From: Theocolax elegans
Taxonomy: Eukaryota > Arthropoda > Insecta > Hymenoptera > Cerocephalidae
DNA length: 64,000 bases
NCBI GenBank assembly: GCA_026168455.1
Contig: CM047426.1
Span: forward strand, 89,307,986-89,371,985
Direction of reading: 5' to 3'
In this document: in pieces, positions 39,171 through 54,200 of the stretch
Numbering within the stretch: the first letter of the stretch is position 1
Layout of the letters: each line of letters starts with the position of its first letter
Program-made: the position numbers and the translations under genes
The notes under the pieces: generated by a model
Seen by the model: the letters and a program-made list of their open reading frames with translations, nothing else
Databases searched by the model: none
Told to the model about the DNA's origin: nothing

Positions 39171-39220
39171 ATTTCCAACGTTTCGGCCATCTATTTATTA
39201 TGGCCCTCTTCAGGAAAAAT
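39171..39220 (-). mobile_element. Hammerhead-ribozyme-like motif, probable remnant of a Penelope-like retroelement
   Basis: Read on the minus strand, the core CTGAAGA (39213-39207) is followed by a 6-bp helix GGCCAT/ATGGCC (39205-39200 with 39190-39185) closed by a 9-base loop. Then come GAAA (39184-39181), the self-complementary ACGT, a U-H cleavage-type step and GGAAA. The last can pair with the TTTTC before the core as stem I. This is the order CUGANGA, stem II, GAAA, very short stem III, UH, stem I. Penelope-like elements are known to carry hammerhead motifs with such tiny stem III in their terminal repeats. One unpaired G (39206) between core and stem II departs from the consensus, so the copy may be decayed. 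No element-encoded protein is seen nearby. Confidence 0.5.
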
Positions 39221-39560
39221 TGAAATCTTACAATTATCGCGAGCTAAGCAAACTCTTTGTCAAAACGGCGAAGATTGACTGAACCTTAATTTACCTTAAT
39301 TTATGTTAATTTTAGATTGTTTTTTTTCCGAACGGTCTTAACTCAAAGTAACGTTTTTCCCCTCTGATGTACATGTTTGTATATACATGCAGCATCTATG
39401 TGGAAAATTCCAACTCGAAGGGAATAAACACGTTACAGATTTTAGAAAGTCCTTGTAAAATATTATACGTGCGAGCTGCATTTAAAAGCCTCAGCAGCAT
39501 ATAACTGGAAAACAGTCATAAATCACTCACAGACTCGCAACGAATGGACAACTCTATGAG

Positions 39561-39578
39561 TGTGTGTGTGTGTGTGTG
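39561..39578. repeat. (TG)9 microsatellite
   Basis: Perfect TG tract. Confidence 0.85.
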
Positions 39579-41388
39579 AGTATGTATACCTAATCGGTCC
39601 TTTTGAAGACATTTAAGAATGAAAGTTCCATTCGTCTCATTGAAATGGAAAACCGTGCTAGCAAGAAAAGCAAAATTAGGTAATAACACGACACGCGCTT
39701 TGATTTTTGTTAGAAATGCAAACAAAAAAAGTGTGACTGGCAATCCGCCACATGGCACTCAATGTTTTGTCGACTAAATTCGTACAGACAGATTTACAAA
39801 TCGTGGCTGGTTTTAATCGGAATTCAATCGCTCGTGACAATCGTTTGCGTAATCTATGAAAATCAAATTTGCGAAGGAAGTTAATAAACGATGCACTTCT
39901 GCATAATCGGTAAAAACGAAGCAATTTTTACAATTATATGAAGTTTCTTAATATAGAGATTCATGACGAATCAATACGAAACGGCGTATCAGAAATGAAA
40001 GAAAAAAATATTTTTACATAACTACTTGTTAAATACTAAGATAATAAAATAAATGCACAACATATTCATCATATTTTGGTTAAATATTGTACACATCTTA
40101 TAAAAATCAAACTTATCTTTTTAGAAAATAGATTAACAAATGCGATTTTATGATGATATATAGATATATCTTTACGATATTCTTACTCGAATACTGTTTA
40201 AACGCCCGATATTACGGATCGTATTGAAAAATCAATACCTTGGTTACATGGATTAGAAAATACTTATCTTATATACGGAAAGATTAGTGCATAAGTAATA
40301 TTGCAAATTTATCTGATTAAATAAACTTTTACGACATATATATATTATACCTATGCGTTAGCTAATTGTTACTTACGATTTGAACCAAGTTTTCGAGTTT
40401 TAAAATATAATTTATTAATCGTTAAGAAGAGTGTATAGCGCACGTGTAATATTTAGTACTATTTTATAATAATATACTTGTTAGGCAAAAAATAGGTGAC
40501 GATACAAACTATTAATCAACAACTAAGTTTAATTTTAACGAGAGACATCATTACGTGTAGATACAATGTCTATTACTTAAATGAGCTTAATTTTGGAAGT
40601 AGATCAAAGTATATGGATTAAAAAGTTATGCGCATTTTGTTAAATATAAATTTATATTTATGTAGAATGTACGAAATTTGTATTAATTATAGACTCTATA
40701 GACGACGCTCGCACTGAATCTAAGTAAAAAAGAGTATATACTATTAATAAATGTAGATACAAATTTGTAAAAATAATAATCTATATTTAAACATTACTTA
40801 CGTGTTAAATAAACTTTTGTTACTAAGTATAATACTTATCAGAATATTTTAGAAGCTACAATCTCGAATAACACTCAGCTAATCATTAGATACACATTTA
40901 GATTTACAATGAATTGGAACGAACTATGTCTTAATTTACTTTAAATATGATTTCTTTATCTTATAAGAAATAGCATTCCAAAAAATATATATTTTAAACT
41001 TGAAAAAGAATAATGTTTAACAAATGATTTGTAAAAAGTCAAATTGAATAGTAAATAAAGTTAACGTGATTATTATTATGCTATTCGATACAGTGAATTA
41101 TTAATTAAATCATTTTAAGATCTGCATTCATGTGTTTAGAAAACGGAATAATCGGCAATATTAAGTCTTCGGAATCTGACACTAATTGTGAAAAATCAAA
41201 GCGCAAATCGTTCGTTTGCAACTGATACAGTGAGAAAAAACTATATATACATATTTGAGCAATTGTATCAGGTGATCAAAGCACACACACTGCAGACATC
41301 TGTGTATACATGCATATATGTATGTATATATAACAAGTATACTGTATATACAATTAGATAAATGAACGGCGCATCAATCCCTCTCTTT

Positions 41389-41405
41389 CTCTCTCTCTCT
41401 CTCTC
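41389..41405. repeat. (CT)n microsatellite
   Basis: Short CT tract at the left side of a GC-richer patch. Confidence 0.75.
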
Positions 41406-44400
41406 GTTTTACGAAAATTCTTTTGTGTCGATGAACCTTTCACGCGATAAAAGCCACGCCGTGATTCACCAAGGGAGATTATTTTCGTCGGGGACGTTAA
41501 TAAACATTGGCCGCGTTGCAGTTGCATCACAAGTCTACGAGGTCGATCATCAAGTCGATCGGAAAATTTTTTTCTTTCTACAAATTAATTTGATTTGTTT
41601 TAGGAAAATTTCTACATCCTTTTGTTTTTTTTTACACGTGTAAGGTATCTACGTAATTCGCTTAGTCGCATTGCTTCTCGGAATATCGTTAGAATTTGGA
41701 AATTAAATTTTGTTTTTTGGCGTTAATTCGGTGAAGACTAGTAAATATCTACCTAGAATTGTTGGCACTCAGTCATTCCTGATTTATAAGCTATTTTGCT
41801 ATAATTATTCGTTACTTTTACGACTGATTTTACTTATTTATTAATACATTTTTTTAGCAATATAATAATTTGTAACAGTCACGTTAAAAAAGTCTACAAG
41901 TTACATAAATATTAAATAACATAAGAGAAATCTAGGAATTATAAATTTTTCAATTAAATATATTCAGAATATTATTAGTTATAGAAATGAAAATATATAG
42001 ATTACATAAAAGTATATAGACGCAAATGTAACATATATTTTATCTTAATAGCTTTTATTAATAACTGCTGAACAATACTCTGTAAAAGAAAATAAAACAT
42101 AAATTTATATTTATATGTAACTCGACATGAGATCTTAACAATGATTCATTAAACGACGAAGCAATATGCGAATTTATTAAACTTATCTTAAAATTATCAT
42201 TTCTAAATCACATGCCTTAAGGCATACTCGACGTTATTCACTAAACGATATAAATTTTTAAACACAACATATTTCATTACGATGCGATGGTTCATCGGGA
42301 CACAGAGATATAATAGATTGAGAGAAAAAATCTATAATAATGTCATACATCCATTTCTTTCTCAGGGCATGGATATATATTTCAAGACGTGGTTCGTATC
42401 GCATCTTAAACTAAGACAAAACCAATGTGTGGTAGCCTAGTTTCATTGTCGATTTCGTTGTATCCTCGAGTGCAATTGCACTGCACATTCGAAAGATCGA
42501 GATAACGTGGAAGACTATAACAGCTCAAATTAAATCCGAAAGATGGATAACGCATAATAGTTTAAGGAAACGAAAGAAAAATTGATGATCGCTATCGAGA
42601 AACTTTGAGAACCGTTTTCTTATACAACCCGTGCCTATTTTTATTGCAAACTTCCAGTTATAACATAACAGTACATTACTCAATACATAAAATTCAATTT
42701 AATAAAATCAATAAAATAATACGATTAATATTATACGAACGTTATGTAAGAATAATCGTTAAATTTTTGTTACGACTATACATAGTAATTATAACACATT
42801 GGGATGTTGTTATCTAGTATTCCATATGAAATAAACTTATAAGATAATTAGCCGATAATAAAAGAAAAAAAAATCCGTATTTCTCTATAATTGATTAGAT
42901 AAATCACATTTTTATAGTAAAAAATAATTTAACGTACAAATTGCGAATAATAAATAAATTAATTGATCAAATGAAGAGAACAACCAAATAAACAATATTC
43001 CTATTATTTTTGAATAGTGTATATCAAAATTAGAATTAAAATATTTTATCGTGCGTTAAATTACTTGTATATGTATTTTCGTTAGATTCGTGAGAAGATT
43101 ATGAAAAATCACGTGTGGGTCGAAGTATAAAGATTGAATCACCACTATCACTGAAACATTACGAAAGATACACAAGGCACATACGCACGTATATACATTT
43201 AAAGTAGGAAAAAAGAAAAAGTGACATTTTAGGCGATAAGATTTCATTGGGAAAATGGTATCGAATTCATAGCCGATTCTCGTATTGTCGGTACACAGCT
43301 TTCACATTCTATGCGCTTCACGAGTTTCTACATGTATATATATATATGTATATGTATATATGTGTATATATGTATTTATAACGTTAATTGCAAGTATATC
43401 ATGTACGTTAAACCGAAAATTCTGCAGTTCTGGCGCTACTGTCACCTTGAACGAATTTACCCCTGCGAATCTGAATCTCTCCGATTGAAATTCCAAGCAT
43501 TGATAAATAGCATACGAATAGCTATACGCGTATACCTATACAAGAATTACGTAAAACTATGATTGCTATTATCATTATTAATATTGAATCGATATATTAT
43601 TTCATTTTATTATCTGTCATTTATAATATGTAAAATATGCAAAAATTATTCGTTGCACAGCAGTTTTGAAATATTTGATTGATTGTTCTTGATTTCAATA
43701 TTTAAACTAATGTTTACCGAACCATTTGTTCTTGTACAATATGTACATATTTTTATATTTATAAAAGTTACTACGAGATAAATTATCAATACATAGAATG
43801 TTTCAATCATAAATTGAATTTTGTAATAACGTATTTCAAATGCAAATCCTATATGTTGAAAGTTGATTTAGCAAGTACTTCAAATTCTATAGATATGAGT
43901 TATTATTGCATCATTCATATGTATTATAAAAATCATTTTAGGGTCGCGCAATTAATTAAAAGGATCAATATATATATAATAGATCAAAATGCACTAATCA
44001 TTTTTTTTTAATTTGAATAACGACTACACCATATATATTATTAATAATAAATGAGTTTTTTTCCACGGAAAAATGAATCTAAATACAGTTAATTTAAACC
44101 TAGCGAAGTAAACAGTAATAAGTAGCGTGTTAACCCATTTTTTACTTAGAAAATGTGTTTAACGTTTCACTGAAAAAATTAATTTAACTTAAACAAATAA
44201 AGATATTTCACAGCGGTAACGATATATAAACACAATTGAGCATCATTGCATTGCAAAATATTGTAATGTATATACTTTTTATATAAATAATCAGGAAGTT
44301 TAAAACATTTCTCTACAAATTCATCCGTACCGTTCACGTATGCATATAGGAAAAATCGGCTACTAAATAATGATTACAAACGATTAATCGATTAAAAATC

Positions 44401-45413
44401 AATGTTACATTTCGTGTACGCGATACAGTGAATTCTTTCGGTGTAGTCGAAGGTCGAACCGGAATTTCTAAAAGATTTATTATCACAATAGAAAAAAAGA
44501 AGTGACGAACTTTTCACATGTCTATTTTAAAACGAAATATTCGCGTACACCAACCCCGAATCGCTTTGTCGATCTTTGAATTCATCATTATATTTGATAA
44601 ATTAAACGATTTTTGGTAAGCTCCACTTGTTTTCTTATTAAATTTCGTTTGCGTGATTCAGAAAAAATTTGTATGCAATTAGCGTATTTTCAATAATATA
44701 TTGTAAACTAATTCTTATAAAAAGGCATACCCGCAAGTGCAATTGTATACTTCTTTTTAGTATTAATAATCAAAGAGATATACATTGTGTGACTTTATTA
44801 TAGAATCAAATAATCGAAAATTTAATATAGGTATATATGATACTTCCGTATTCCTAAAATTGTTCTATATTCACATGTATACGTATTTCTTTCTGAATAT
44901 TCATTAATAAATCGTGCAATTTTTTAAGAACTGCACACTTTTAGAAGTACGGAAGTACTTACATGGAAATCTTTTTTCATTTGAATCCTGTAATATTCAA
45001 AGATTTTAAAATTCTAAATATAGGCGAAATATTAAACTCTTTCAGATTCAATGTTCGTTGAGATGAACACGCACAAAAAAAATAATTTGAAATGGCAATT
45101 CAATCGATCTCTTTAAAATCCCTGCGTTTGTATACTCGAATATATACGTATATAAATAGATTTTATAGCAAAAAAGTAATATTTTAATTTTTTGTTAAAC
45201 TTGAATTAAGGTGTTACTGTCGAAACGAATCGACTGTAATGTGAGCTATAATATTACTTTATAAAAAAATTTGTTTCACACCTTTCTGTCCTTTTTAAAT
45301 TTAGAAGACCTCGAATTTTCCTCTACAATAATATATAATTATTTTAATTTTGACACGGCAAAAGCTTATCAAATAAAAATAAAAATAATTAACCTTAATT
45401 ACCACACGTCTCT

Positions 45414-45430
45414 TTCTCTCTCTCTCTCTC
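45414..45430. repeat. (TC)n microsatellite
   Basis: Short TC tract in otherwise AT-rich DNA. Confidence 0.75.
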
Positions 45431-47739
45431 ATTCCTGCTTTTGTTATAATTCTTTTTTCAAATCAATTAAAGAGTGAAACGTACGAATAATCACTTTCCT
45501 CAATTTCGACGTGAAATAAAGACAAACTTAATAACAACAGGAAAATATTTATAACCATATCAGAAGGAAAACGAAATAAACGTAATTTTCTGAAATTACG
45601 GCGCAGTCGATTGTACAAAATCGTTAAAACAATTAGATATGGCATTAATATAATATGCAATGAAATTCAAGGACAATTGATTAATTATAACGGATTAACT
45701 CTTTTTGTATATATTTGTGTAGGTAACGAACGACCACACTCAAAATCCAAGAGGAGAACTCTATAATGATCGCGCGTAGGTTATTGAAAAGCACTTCTCT
45801 TGACCGTGAACCTCTAGCCAAGAGATTCATTCACAACGTTTGGTCGTTGATCGATATGAAAAGGGTCGTCAAAAGTTTCATTGTGCAACTTGGCTCTTTT
45901 TGGAATAATAAAAAAATTATATATATGTATACATGTATGTGTGTGTATAAAATCGCTAGATGCCAATTGAATTTTTCATTCCTTTCAATTCTTTTATGGC
46001 GTTTTATATTGCAACACATCAAACAGGTGCAAACGTTAGCGTTTTTTTTATCAAGCTGAAAAATGAGGATAAAAAATGTGAATAGAACAAAATTCTAGAT
46101 TAAAACGTGATAATGCGTTTGCAGTTTCGAATTATAAACAAAATCGTACACATGTCGTCTCAATTTGAGGTTGTAATGCGAATGTAACTTATTATTTTGA
46201 ATATAAATGTGTACCTATCTCTATATGTGAATTATTTGATACTATACGCACACGTTAAAATAATGCGATTATTAATTTGATTGACGATATCGCGAAAATT
46301 GTTGTAATTCAGATTTTTATTATCCAATAGAATAATATACAAAAAAACGTTCGTTAATTTTAATTGAATATTCGCAAACTTGGTAATCGTAGATCAATAT
46401 ACATATATCTATTTTAAAAAAGATTTTTCCAATTAGTCTGACTTTTTCAATTCACGAAATTACACTCGTTTAATTTAATTATAATCTCGAGTTTCAAATG
46501 ATAATTAAATTGTACAGTGTACTACTATAGATAGTGAAACTTTGAGCGTGTTTTCTTGCTACAATAAATTTGTCAAATCTTGTTGAAAAGTTTAGGAAAT
46601 ACATGGCGTTTGTTTCACTAATCAGCTTGAAATGCATACGAAATATTTAATGCTTGATAAAAAGTGGTCTTACTAAAGTATATAAACTTTGAAATAACTA
46701 AGTATATATATACATATACAATGTTAAACGTATTATCGGTAATATTTTGATAAATCTGTGCTTAAGTCGATAAAACAAGGACGTCTATAAGAGATTTTAC
46801 TTTCTTTATTTTTCTCAACATTTCAAACTCTCGCTCAACGTAAATCAGTAAACATTACCGAGAAAAACTATACGTCTCAGTCATTTAGAGGGAGTCTTCT
46901 TTTTCTCAAGAGTTGAATATTTTATCAGATTAAGAAAATAAAGTAAGTTACGGAAAGTAAAAATAAAAACAATAGGTGTATTCACTGCAGTATGTATTGT
47001 AATTTAGAAATATCGTAATTAATATATAATGACGCGTATAATAATTATTTATTTATATATTAGTACGTGTATATTTGTATATATTTAATGAAATTCACCG
47101 CTCATGTTTATTCATGTATACACATTTGGAGAAAATTACTGAAGCATCACTGTATTCGTTAGCCAAAGTATAATTTGTAATTTATCGTTACCAGCGAAAT
47201 CTTAGAATTAGAAACTCAACGAATCAGGTTATACGGAAAGAAAAAATATAGGGCAGCAAAAAATTTCCATCACCTGTTTCGAAAACACCATCCTATTGAA
47301 CCGTCCCCATCCGAAAATAAAAAAAAAACAACGATCACTGATAAAAATCCAGGAAATCGAAATCCTCGTCCAACGATTACATCCAAAAGCACCGTTTCAC
47401 CTCTATCCACAGGGTAACCAGGGCCAGAATTTCTTCATCGCGATTATCCGGTATACGTGGTTAAGTAATTTTAGCCCCGATACAACAACTGTCCTTGACT
47501 CGCGTTGTAAAGTCTACCGTGTTTATATTATCTCTTCCCTTAGCATAAATCTAGGAAAAACGTAGAACCCGGTTCATCAAACTTGTTATCGTTACACTTG
47601 ACACTCGAGGATATAATCACCGCGCACCAAAACGATACGAATATTGGATGGCCGGTCACTTTTCCAAAATAATAATGAGAAGTATAGTACTTAGTATATA
47701 GGTATTATTATAAACTGAAAATATAGTGGAAAAGTAAGG

Positions 47740-48210
47740 ACGCGCGAATATTGAACCGGCGGAGTGGTTGAGAAGAAGGCCGGGCTAACACTGATAGCCG
47801 GCCTCCCCGGCTCTTAGCCAGATGCACGCGCGTCTCTCGTTCTCGTTTGTCTCTATGTTTCTCTCTTTCTCTCTGTATGCTTCCCCCTTCCCTTTGCGCG
47901 CGCGCGACCGAGCGCCTACGTACATTTATTGTCCGCGTGTAAGTATATTTTGTAGGTATACGTCCTATTAGTTGTCGGAAGATGGTGAGACCGCGCGCGG
48001 CGTCGACGGCTTATCTCTATATACCCGTTCCTCGTGTCGTATCTTCTCTCTATACGTATATACACATATCTATACGTGTTATACTGTCTTCTCGATACTG
48101 TCCACGTGCACCGTCGTTACTCTCGTATACGTTACTTTCTACGCTCGGCTCATCGGTCCTCTTACCCTCCTCCGACTTTTTCGAGGGTAGTACATATTCC
48201 TGAGTATTCA
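47740..48210. promoter_or_regulatory. CpG-rich island, candidate distal promoter
   Basis: A sharply bounded GC/CpG-rich island with pyrimidine tracts and a CGCGCGCGCG run near 47900. It lies 13.4 kb upstream of the MCT-B start codon and 13.5 kb before WDR19. On the minus strand GAGG|GTAAGAGG resembles a donor, which would suit an untranslated first exon of MCT-B. On the plus strand CGTGTAAGTA near 47940 also resembles a donor. Direction and target gene cannot be settled from sequence. Confidence 0.35.
47777..47804. other. GC-rich 10-bp hairpin
   Basis: AGGCCGGGCTA (47777-47787) pairs with TAGCCGGCCT (47795-47804) around a 7-base loop, with one bulged G. It stands out in this AT-rich genome and lies at the start of the 47.7-48.2 kb island. 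Confidence 0.6.
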
Positions 48211-51200
48211 TATTTTACCCGGTAGTGGCAACTTTGGTAACAAGTTTTACTGTACAAACGTCCAGCTTTATAATGCAATCTAATGTCAACTATCGATTCC
48301 CACTGTCACAATATACATATCGAACTTTTAAATTTAACCAAACTAAAATGTAAATGTAATATTACGTCGATTATGTGATTGAAATGTCTAAATATATCTA
48401 CTACCTTGTATAAAAGTATTTACATTTGTATGTTATACAAATTAATATAAAGTTATATAGAGTATACGCTGCGTCAAGTATTTGTCTTCAAATTCGTCTA
48501 CATTTAATTACTTATTTTCTCTATAGTGTCCGATAAGATCGTTTTGACTTACGTTAAATTAATTTACATTGTCAATTTGGTTATTATGACTATTAATCTA
48601 AACAAGCTGCAACTATTCAAAGTCGGTTAAAATATTCTATAAAAATTAGACAACATTGGTTTGAAAGACAAATTTACATGAGACATATTATGGTAATCAA
48701 TCACAAAATTATAAAACTATACATGTACTATCTTGAAAACAAATATAAAAATAACTTACTTTATTGCGTCATTTGATATTCTTATTTATATGTATACTAT
48801 TGATAAATATATTTGTATATTATTTACGTTTAATGTCTATCATACTCATCGAAAATACACAATTTTTAACATTATCTTAATTTTACCCTGAAACTTTTTA
48901 TTATTCTTCCGGACGTGTACAAAAGAAAAGAATAAGGTATATATAAGTACGATAAGTTTAAAAAATTACAAGCATTATCACTTGTAGATATAGTATTAAT
49001 AATTTAAAAATAAGACGCAAAAAGTAAATTAATGCATCAATTTTCTATACAATATTTTTTACTTTATTTCTTTTAATAGAAATTATCATTACTTTTAAAT
49101 AAAAAAAATTTAGTTTATTACAAACGCAGAAAACAATTAATTTCTCTTTTTGCAATTGAAATATATAGATATATATAATAACATGTTTTTTGTTCAACGT
49201 TTTCTACAAGCAAAAATGTACTTAAAACAATAATCGTAGTCTTTCATAAGAGATTACTACCTTAGCGATAAAAACAAATTTCGTTATAAATACATATAAG
49301 AATCTATTAATTTGTTGAAGTACAATGAAAATAAGAAGCTGTTGTAGCTTTAATCAAATACAAATGTTTATCGACAAATTGTTACTATAATTAATATATG
49401 ACAAAAATTAGTTTAATAAATAAAGGTCTATAATGAATTGAAAAAAGTCTTTTTTTTATAATGAACGATTACATATACTTAATGAGAGCTTTATATTTAT
49501 TAACGAACCAATATTCAAGAATTATGAGGTTATACTCAAACTTTGCAACAGTCAAATAAATAAAATGTAAACAAACGATTCATCGCACTTTGCCGTAAGT
49601 ATTTACTATACTACATGCAACCGTACGATTTTCAAGTTAAAAAAAATAATTTTTTTTATGTAGGTATATGAATCAATAATTTTATCAAATTACGAACACT
49701 TTTATTTAGAGGAAAATAAAATATCAAGTTCTAGCATCGACTTCTATTGAATATTTTTTTTGCATATCTACATCTCTCGGTCCACTTACTTATTTATCTT
49801 CTTTAATTACGTATTTTCCTTATTTTTACTCTATATGATAATCTCATTGTGCATACTGTTTTATAATATTAATTATATATATATCTTAGAATTTATTTGT
49901 TTATATAAAAGTACAGAAGAATTATGACATTTTATTGCACTACGTTAAAGTAATTCGTAATACGTATCATTTTAATTTAATTAAAAAATGCTTCTCGGTA
50001 TATACAATCATTTTAAATAATATACTGTACAAGACTATATCAAACACCGAGGAAAAGTGACTCAGCGAAGCTTTGATTGATTAATAGATTTTATCATTTA
50101 ATTCTGAAAATTTTGTATTAAAAATTAATAGTAATAAAAAAAATTAGAAGTATGATCTTTGACTTTATTTTTTTAAGTAGAATATCTGATAAAGATATTA
50201 ATTTTTTTAAAGAAGACGACTAAAATCTTTTAAATACATAATGTATTTAAAAGTCGAATGAAAATTTAAGACTTTTAATTAAAAAGAAAGTAATCATTCA
50301 CCTTAAGTTTAACAAAGTTTCACCATATTCTATACGCTTAACATTTTATCTTTTTCCTTCATTCCGTGAAAATTTACTTTCTCACGCTGGGCTCGAATAG
50401 TAATCGATGAATTTTCCTCGGTATCAAGCAGCATAAACCGAGACGAGTTACAATTTATTGCCGTCTTTTGGGATCACAAGTAGGGTAAACGTCCGAATTA
50501 TCGGCGCTTCTTTTTCTTTTCTTACATAGACGGAGTTTGAATTTAGCTCAAACGATTCAACTGGATATCAAGATGCTTGTTCTCTCGATGTAGAAATTCG
50601 CATTTTATCAACTAAATGTTATTTTTAACAGGCGATATTTTACCATTGGAAAAATCATAGTTTTGATATATTTGAACGACCTACATCGAGTTAGTTGAAC
50701 TCGTCATTTTTTTGGATTAAAAGAAGATTATAAATCGGTTTTAATTATATGAAAATTGGTCAATTAAAATGTTGCAACTCGGCAATTACGAAATTTGAAA
50801 ATTTGAAGGAAATCTCATGATACATGGAGATAACGGATAGTTCACCACCAATTTAAGTAAAACAGCAAGAAACCCTCGTACGTCAAAACGAAGTCAAGAA
50901 AAATCATGAAACCGTAAAATACACGCAATTAAAATTGTCAGAAGCGCGTGAACACGCGCGAGATCTTTGCAATACGTTATTTCGGTCACGTGTATTTATA
51001 AACACGCGAGCTCAAAAGCACAGACGACGTATAGGTATGTCTCCGGTAAGCTCTCGCGTACCTTCGTGTGTGCGTGTGAAATTCACGTGTTATTAGGATT
51101 ACGGATTACACAAGTATACGTATACGTATTACATTGCATAATAGTGCGAATAACGTATATAAACCAAAGCGATTACGATATATTTTATACACAACTGGCT

Positions 51201-54200
51201 TATCGCGACCCGAAAAGTTTTACTGAATTCGGAAAAATTCAACTAAGTAAGGAGAACGGATGTAATTTTTTGGAACAAACGTGCCACTGATATATGTATT
51301 AATCACGTGTACGTGAGTTTAGCGTCTACATACACAGCGTTACATAAATTGCAGACGTAATGGACAGTTTTCTCTTTATACAGATGTGTAATAACTACTG
51401 ATTTAAATTTGTGTACAAATTAAAGCAATAATGTATTGGCAACTTGCTAATAAACGTTATCTGCCAAATTAATTTGGATCTAAATAACAGGCACTTTACT
51501 CAGATTATGTAAACAAAAAACCTAAAGTTTAGATACATCTTACTTGAAAATTTTAAACATCGAAACTGTATATAACTTGTAGTTCAGTGATTTTGTCGTT
51601 ATGTATACTTATATATATAAAATTTTCATATATATCCTAGAAAAGAAAATAAGCGCATTTCCAGTATTTTCAATGATTTATTCATATCCCGGTGGGATAT
51701 ACCTATATGTAGGGGGTATACATTTCTATTCAAAAAATTTAAGTTGCATAAAAAATTCTTTTTTTAAAAAAGTACTTTGAATCTTATAAGAAGATACGAC
51801 GACGTATATACGCGCAATAAAGTAATAATGAAAAATATAGTTAACTCGCATTCGGAGTGCAAAAATATGTTGGGAAAGGTCGGTCCTGTCACACGTCAGC
51901 TAATATTTTATCAGCAAGATAAAATTCAATCCCGCTTAAAAATCTTTCACTCAAATCAACGCACCTAAATAATAAATGCGAGGATTTCGAGAGAAAGCGA
52001 ACTTATATCGATAAAGTAAATTGAAAGACTGTCGAATTCGCTTACAATTAACTTAATTTATATTATGCTCAAAGTGAAAATAGGAAAGGAAGAAAGGCTA
52101 TATGGACATGGATGATAATTTTCAATTTCGATGTCGCGAGTTTCTTTTGAATACGTTGGAGCACCGGCTCTGACGCAACGATGGCTAAATAGCCCTTATT
52201 CACGAGCCATTACACACGTTCTATGTATGGCTTGAGTGCTCGACAAATGTGATTCTGTAGTTTCGTTTTTTTTGTTATATACTTTTCTTTCTCTGCCGAA
52301 ATTACATGTAGAATATTCGAATTAATCTACATATATATATTGTATAAGCATAAATCTCAATCATTTTAGATTATAAGATTTTTATATAGATTCATTGATA
52401 GATTTGTAATTGTTGAATGCAAATTTTATTCGTACTGTATTTTAAAGATTTGTAAAAACAAAATGAATTAAAAAAGTCTGGAAAAGGTAATTAAAACTCA
52501 TCTTATAAAGCCAATTAAGACACTTTAAGATTTTACGATTTTTCAAGAGTCTTATCAAAGATAAATTTTTTTACTCGAATATATATAACGTGTGTTCATT
52601 ACTTTATCGTAAAATATTTGTCGATATTTTTCATTACTTACAATCTTATTATTAGAATCACTGTCGGGTTTAATTTTCTTTAATTTTAGTATTTATCGTC
52701 AATTAATTTAAATCGCGCACAGATTTTATCCTAGGATTATTGGTATATAGATAACTGATCTAATCAAAATTTATTCCGTACTTTAATTACAAGAGTGCAG
52801 ATAAAGACAAATAGCTTTCATTGTTTAAAGAAACTAAGTATTATTTGCAAAACGATGTCACCAACTACTCATAAAATTTACTATATATAAAATTATATAT
52901 TACAAACATTTTTTAATTAATATCTCATATCGTTCCTAAGTAGAATTTCCAGCAATATATAATTGATCAAAAGTTAGCTGAAAATTCATTGGTGTTCTTA
53001 AATTAAACGTTAATGTTAAGATAGTTTTAATTAATTACTTGTGATTTATTGTAATACTATATGTGTAAGGAATTGTAACTAAATGTTATAACGTAAATAA
53101 ATTCAACTTATAAGATTCAAATTTATTTCAAATTAAGTTTTTTTCTCAACTTATAATCAATACCTCCACTCGTAAAATTCTATTTAACTAAAGCTCTACA
53201 GGATCTTTCTATTCTTTAGAAGTTTCTAAGTATAATTTTAAATTTGAATGATTATTATAGCTGTTATTAAAGTTTAGCGAATTATCATAAAACTTGAATA
53301 ATACCTTACTCTAGAATGTGAATAAAAGAAAATGCTATTTCATTTATAAAATTATTACACGATCAATGATAATAATATTTTATCAAAATCGTCTCGATTG
53401 TCGGATGATAAAGTTCTTATCTCAAATTTTTTAAATCCGTATCTTTTCAACTACAATAGAGAAGATAGTACACCTTAAGCTGCCCACTCGAAAATTTCCG
53501 AAGATAAAACTATCGAAATACGAATGTGAATACATATATGTATAATTTTATAATTCTTATTATCTCGTTCGATTTAATGGCAATAGAATATAAGATTTCA
53601 GTGTACGAATATGCACAATAGGTATGCTATTCTTAGATACAGTTTTTAAAAAAGCTAGCGAATTGTGAAAATTCGCTTGAATGACTTAAATCCCCAACCA
53701 ATTTTATAGATGTATATATATACACATTGCGAGCTGATCAATCAAGTTGAAATCATCTGGGATATACATAGATATGAATACAAACATCATTATGATTTAA
53801 TATTACTTTTTACAGAGATTTTGCATTAAAATTTTGTTTTTTTAAATCGTCTTATTATTCTTGTTAAAAATAAACTAAAAAAATAACCTATTACCCCATC
53901 TTAGGAACTGAAATAACACAAATGTGTTTAAAAAGCGTAACCTTGGTATCCCATGAAAAAAAAATGATACAAATTATCGACATAAAAAGTAGAATCGAAA
54001 TAATATATCTTATACATAGGAAAAATATAACAATGGATATATAAAAAAACTTGCGTGACGTACGTATTATCGAACAAACAAAATCCTCTTACGGTGTCCC
54101 TGGAAATTTCTTTCGTCTCTCCCACATTTATCAACTTATATTAGATGTGTGTGTGTGTAAGTGTGGATACGCGTGTGCACGTGTGTTTGTGTGTGCAGTA

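Larger units (their letters stand above)
39221..47270. other. AT-rich non-coding stretch
   Basis: Only short frames without protein features. Small GC-richer patches lie at about 41.4-41.56 and 42.3-42.5 kb, the latter with the palindrome GTGCAATTGCAC at 42470-42481. No RNA gene recognised. Confidence 0.5.

Noticed and set aside
47751..47815. tRNA-like start (GGCGGAGTGGTTGAG)
   Set aside because: No B box, no acceptor-stem pairing and no anticodon arm; the region folds as a simple hairpin instead.
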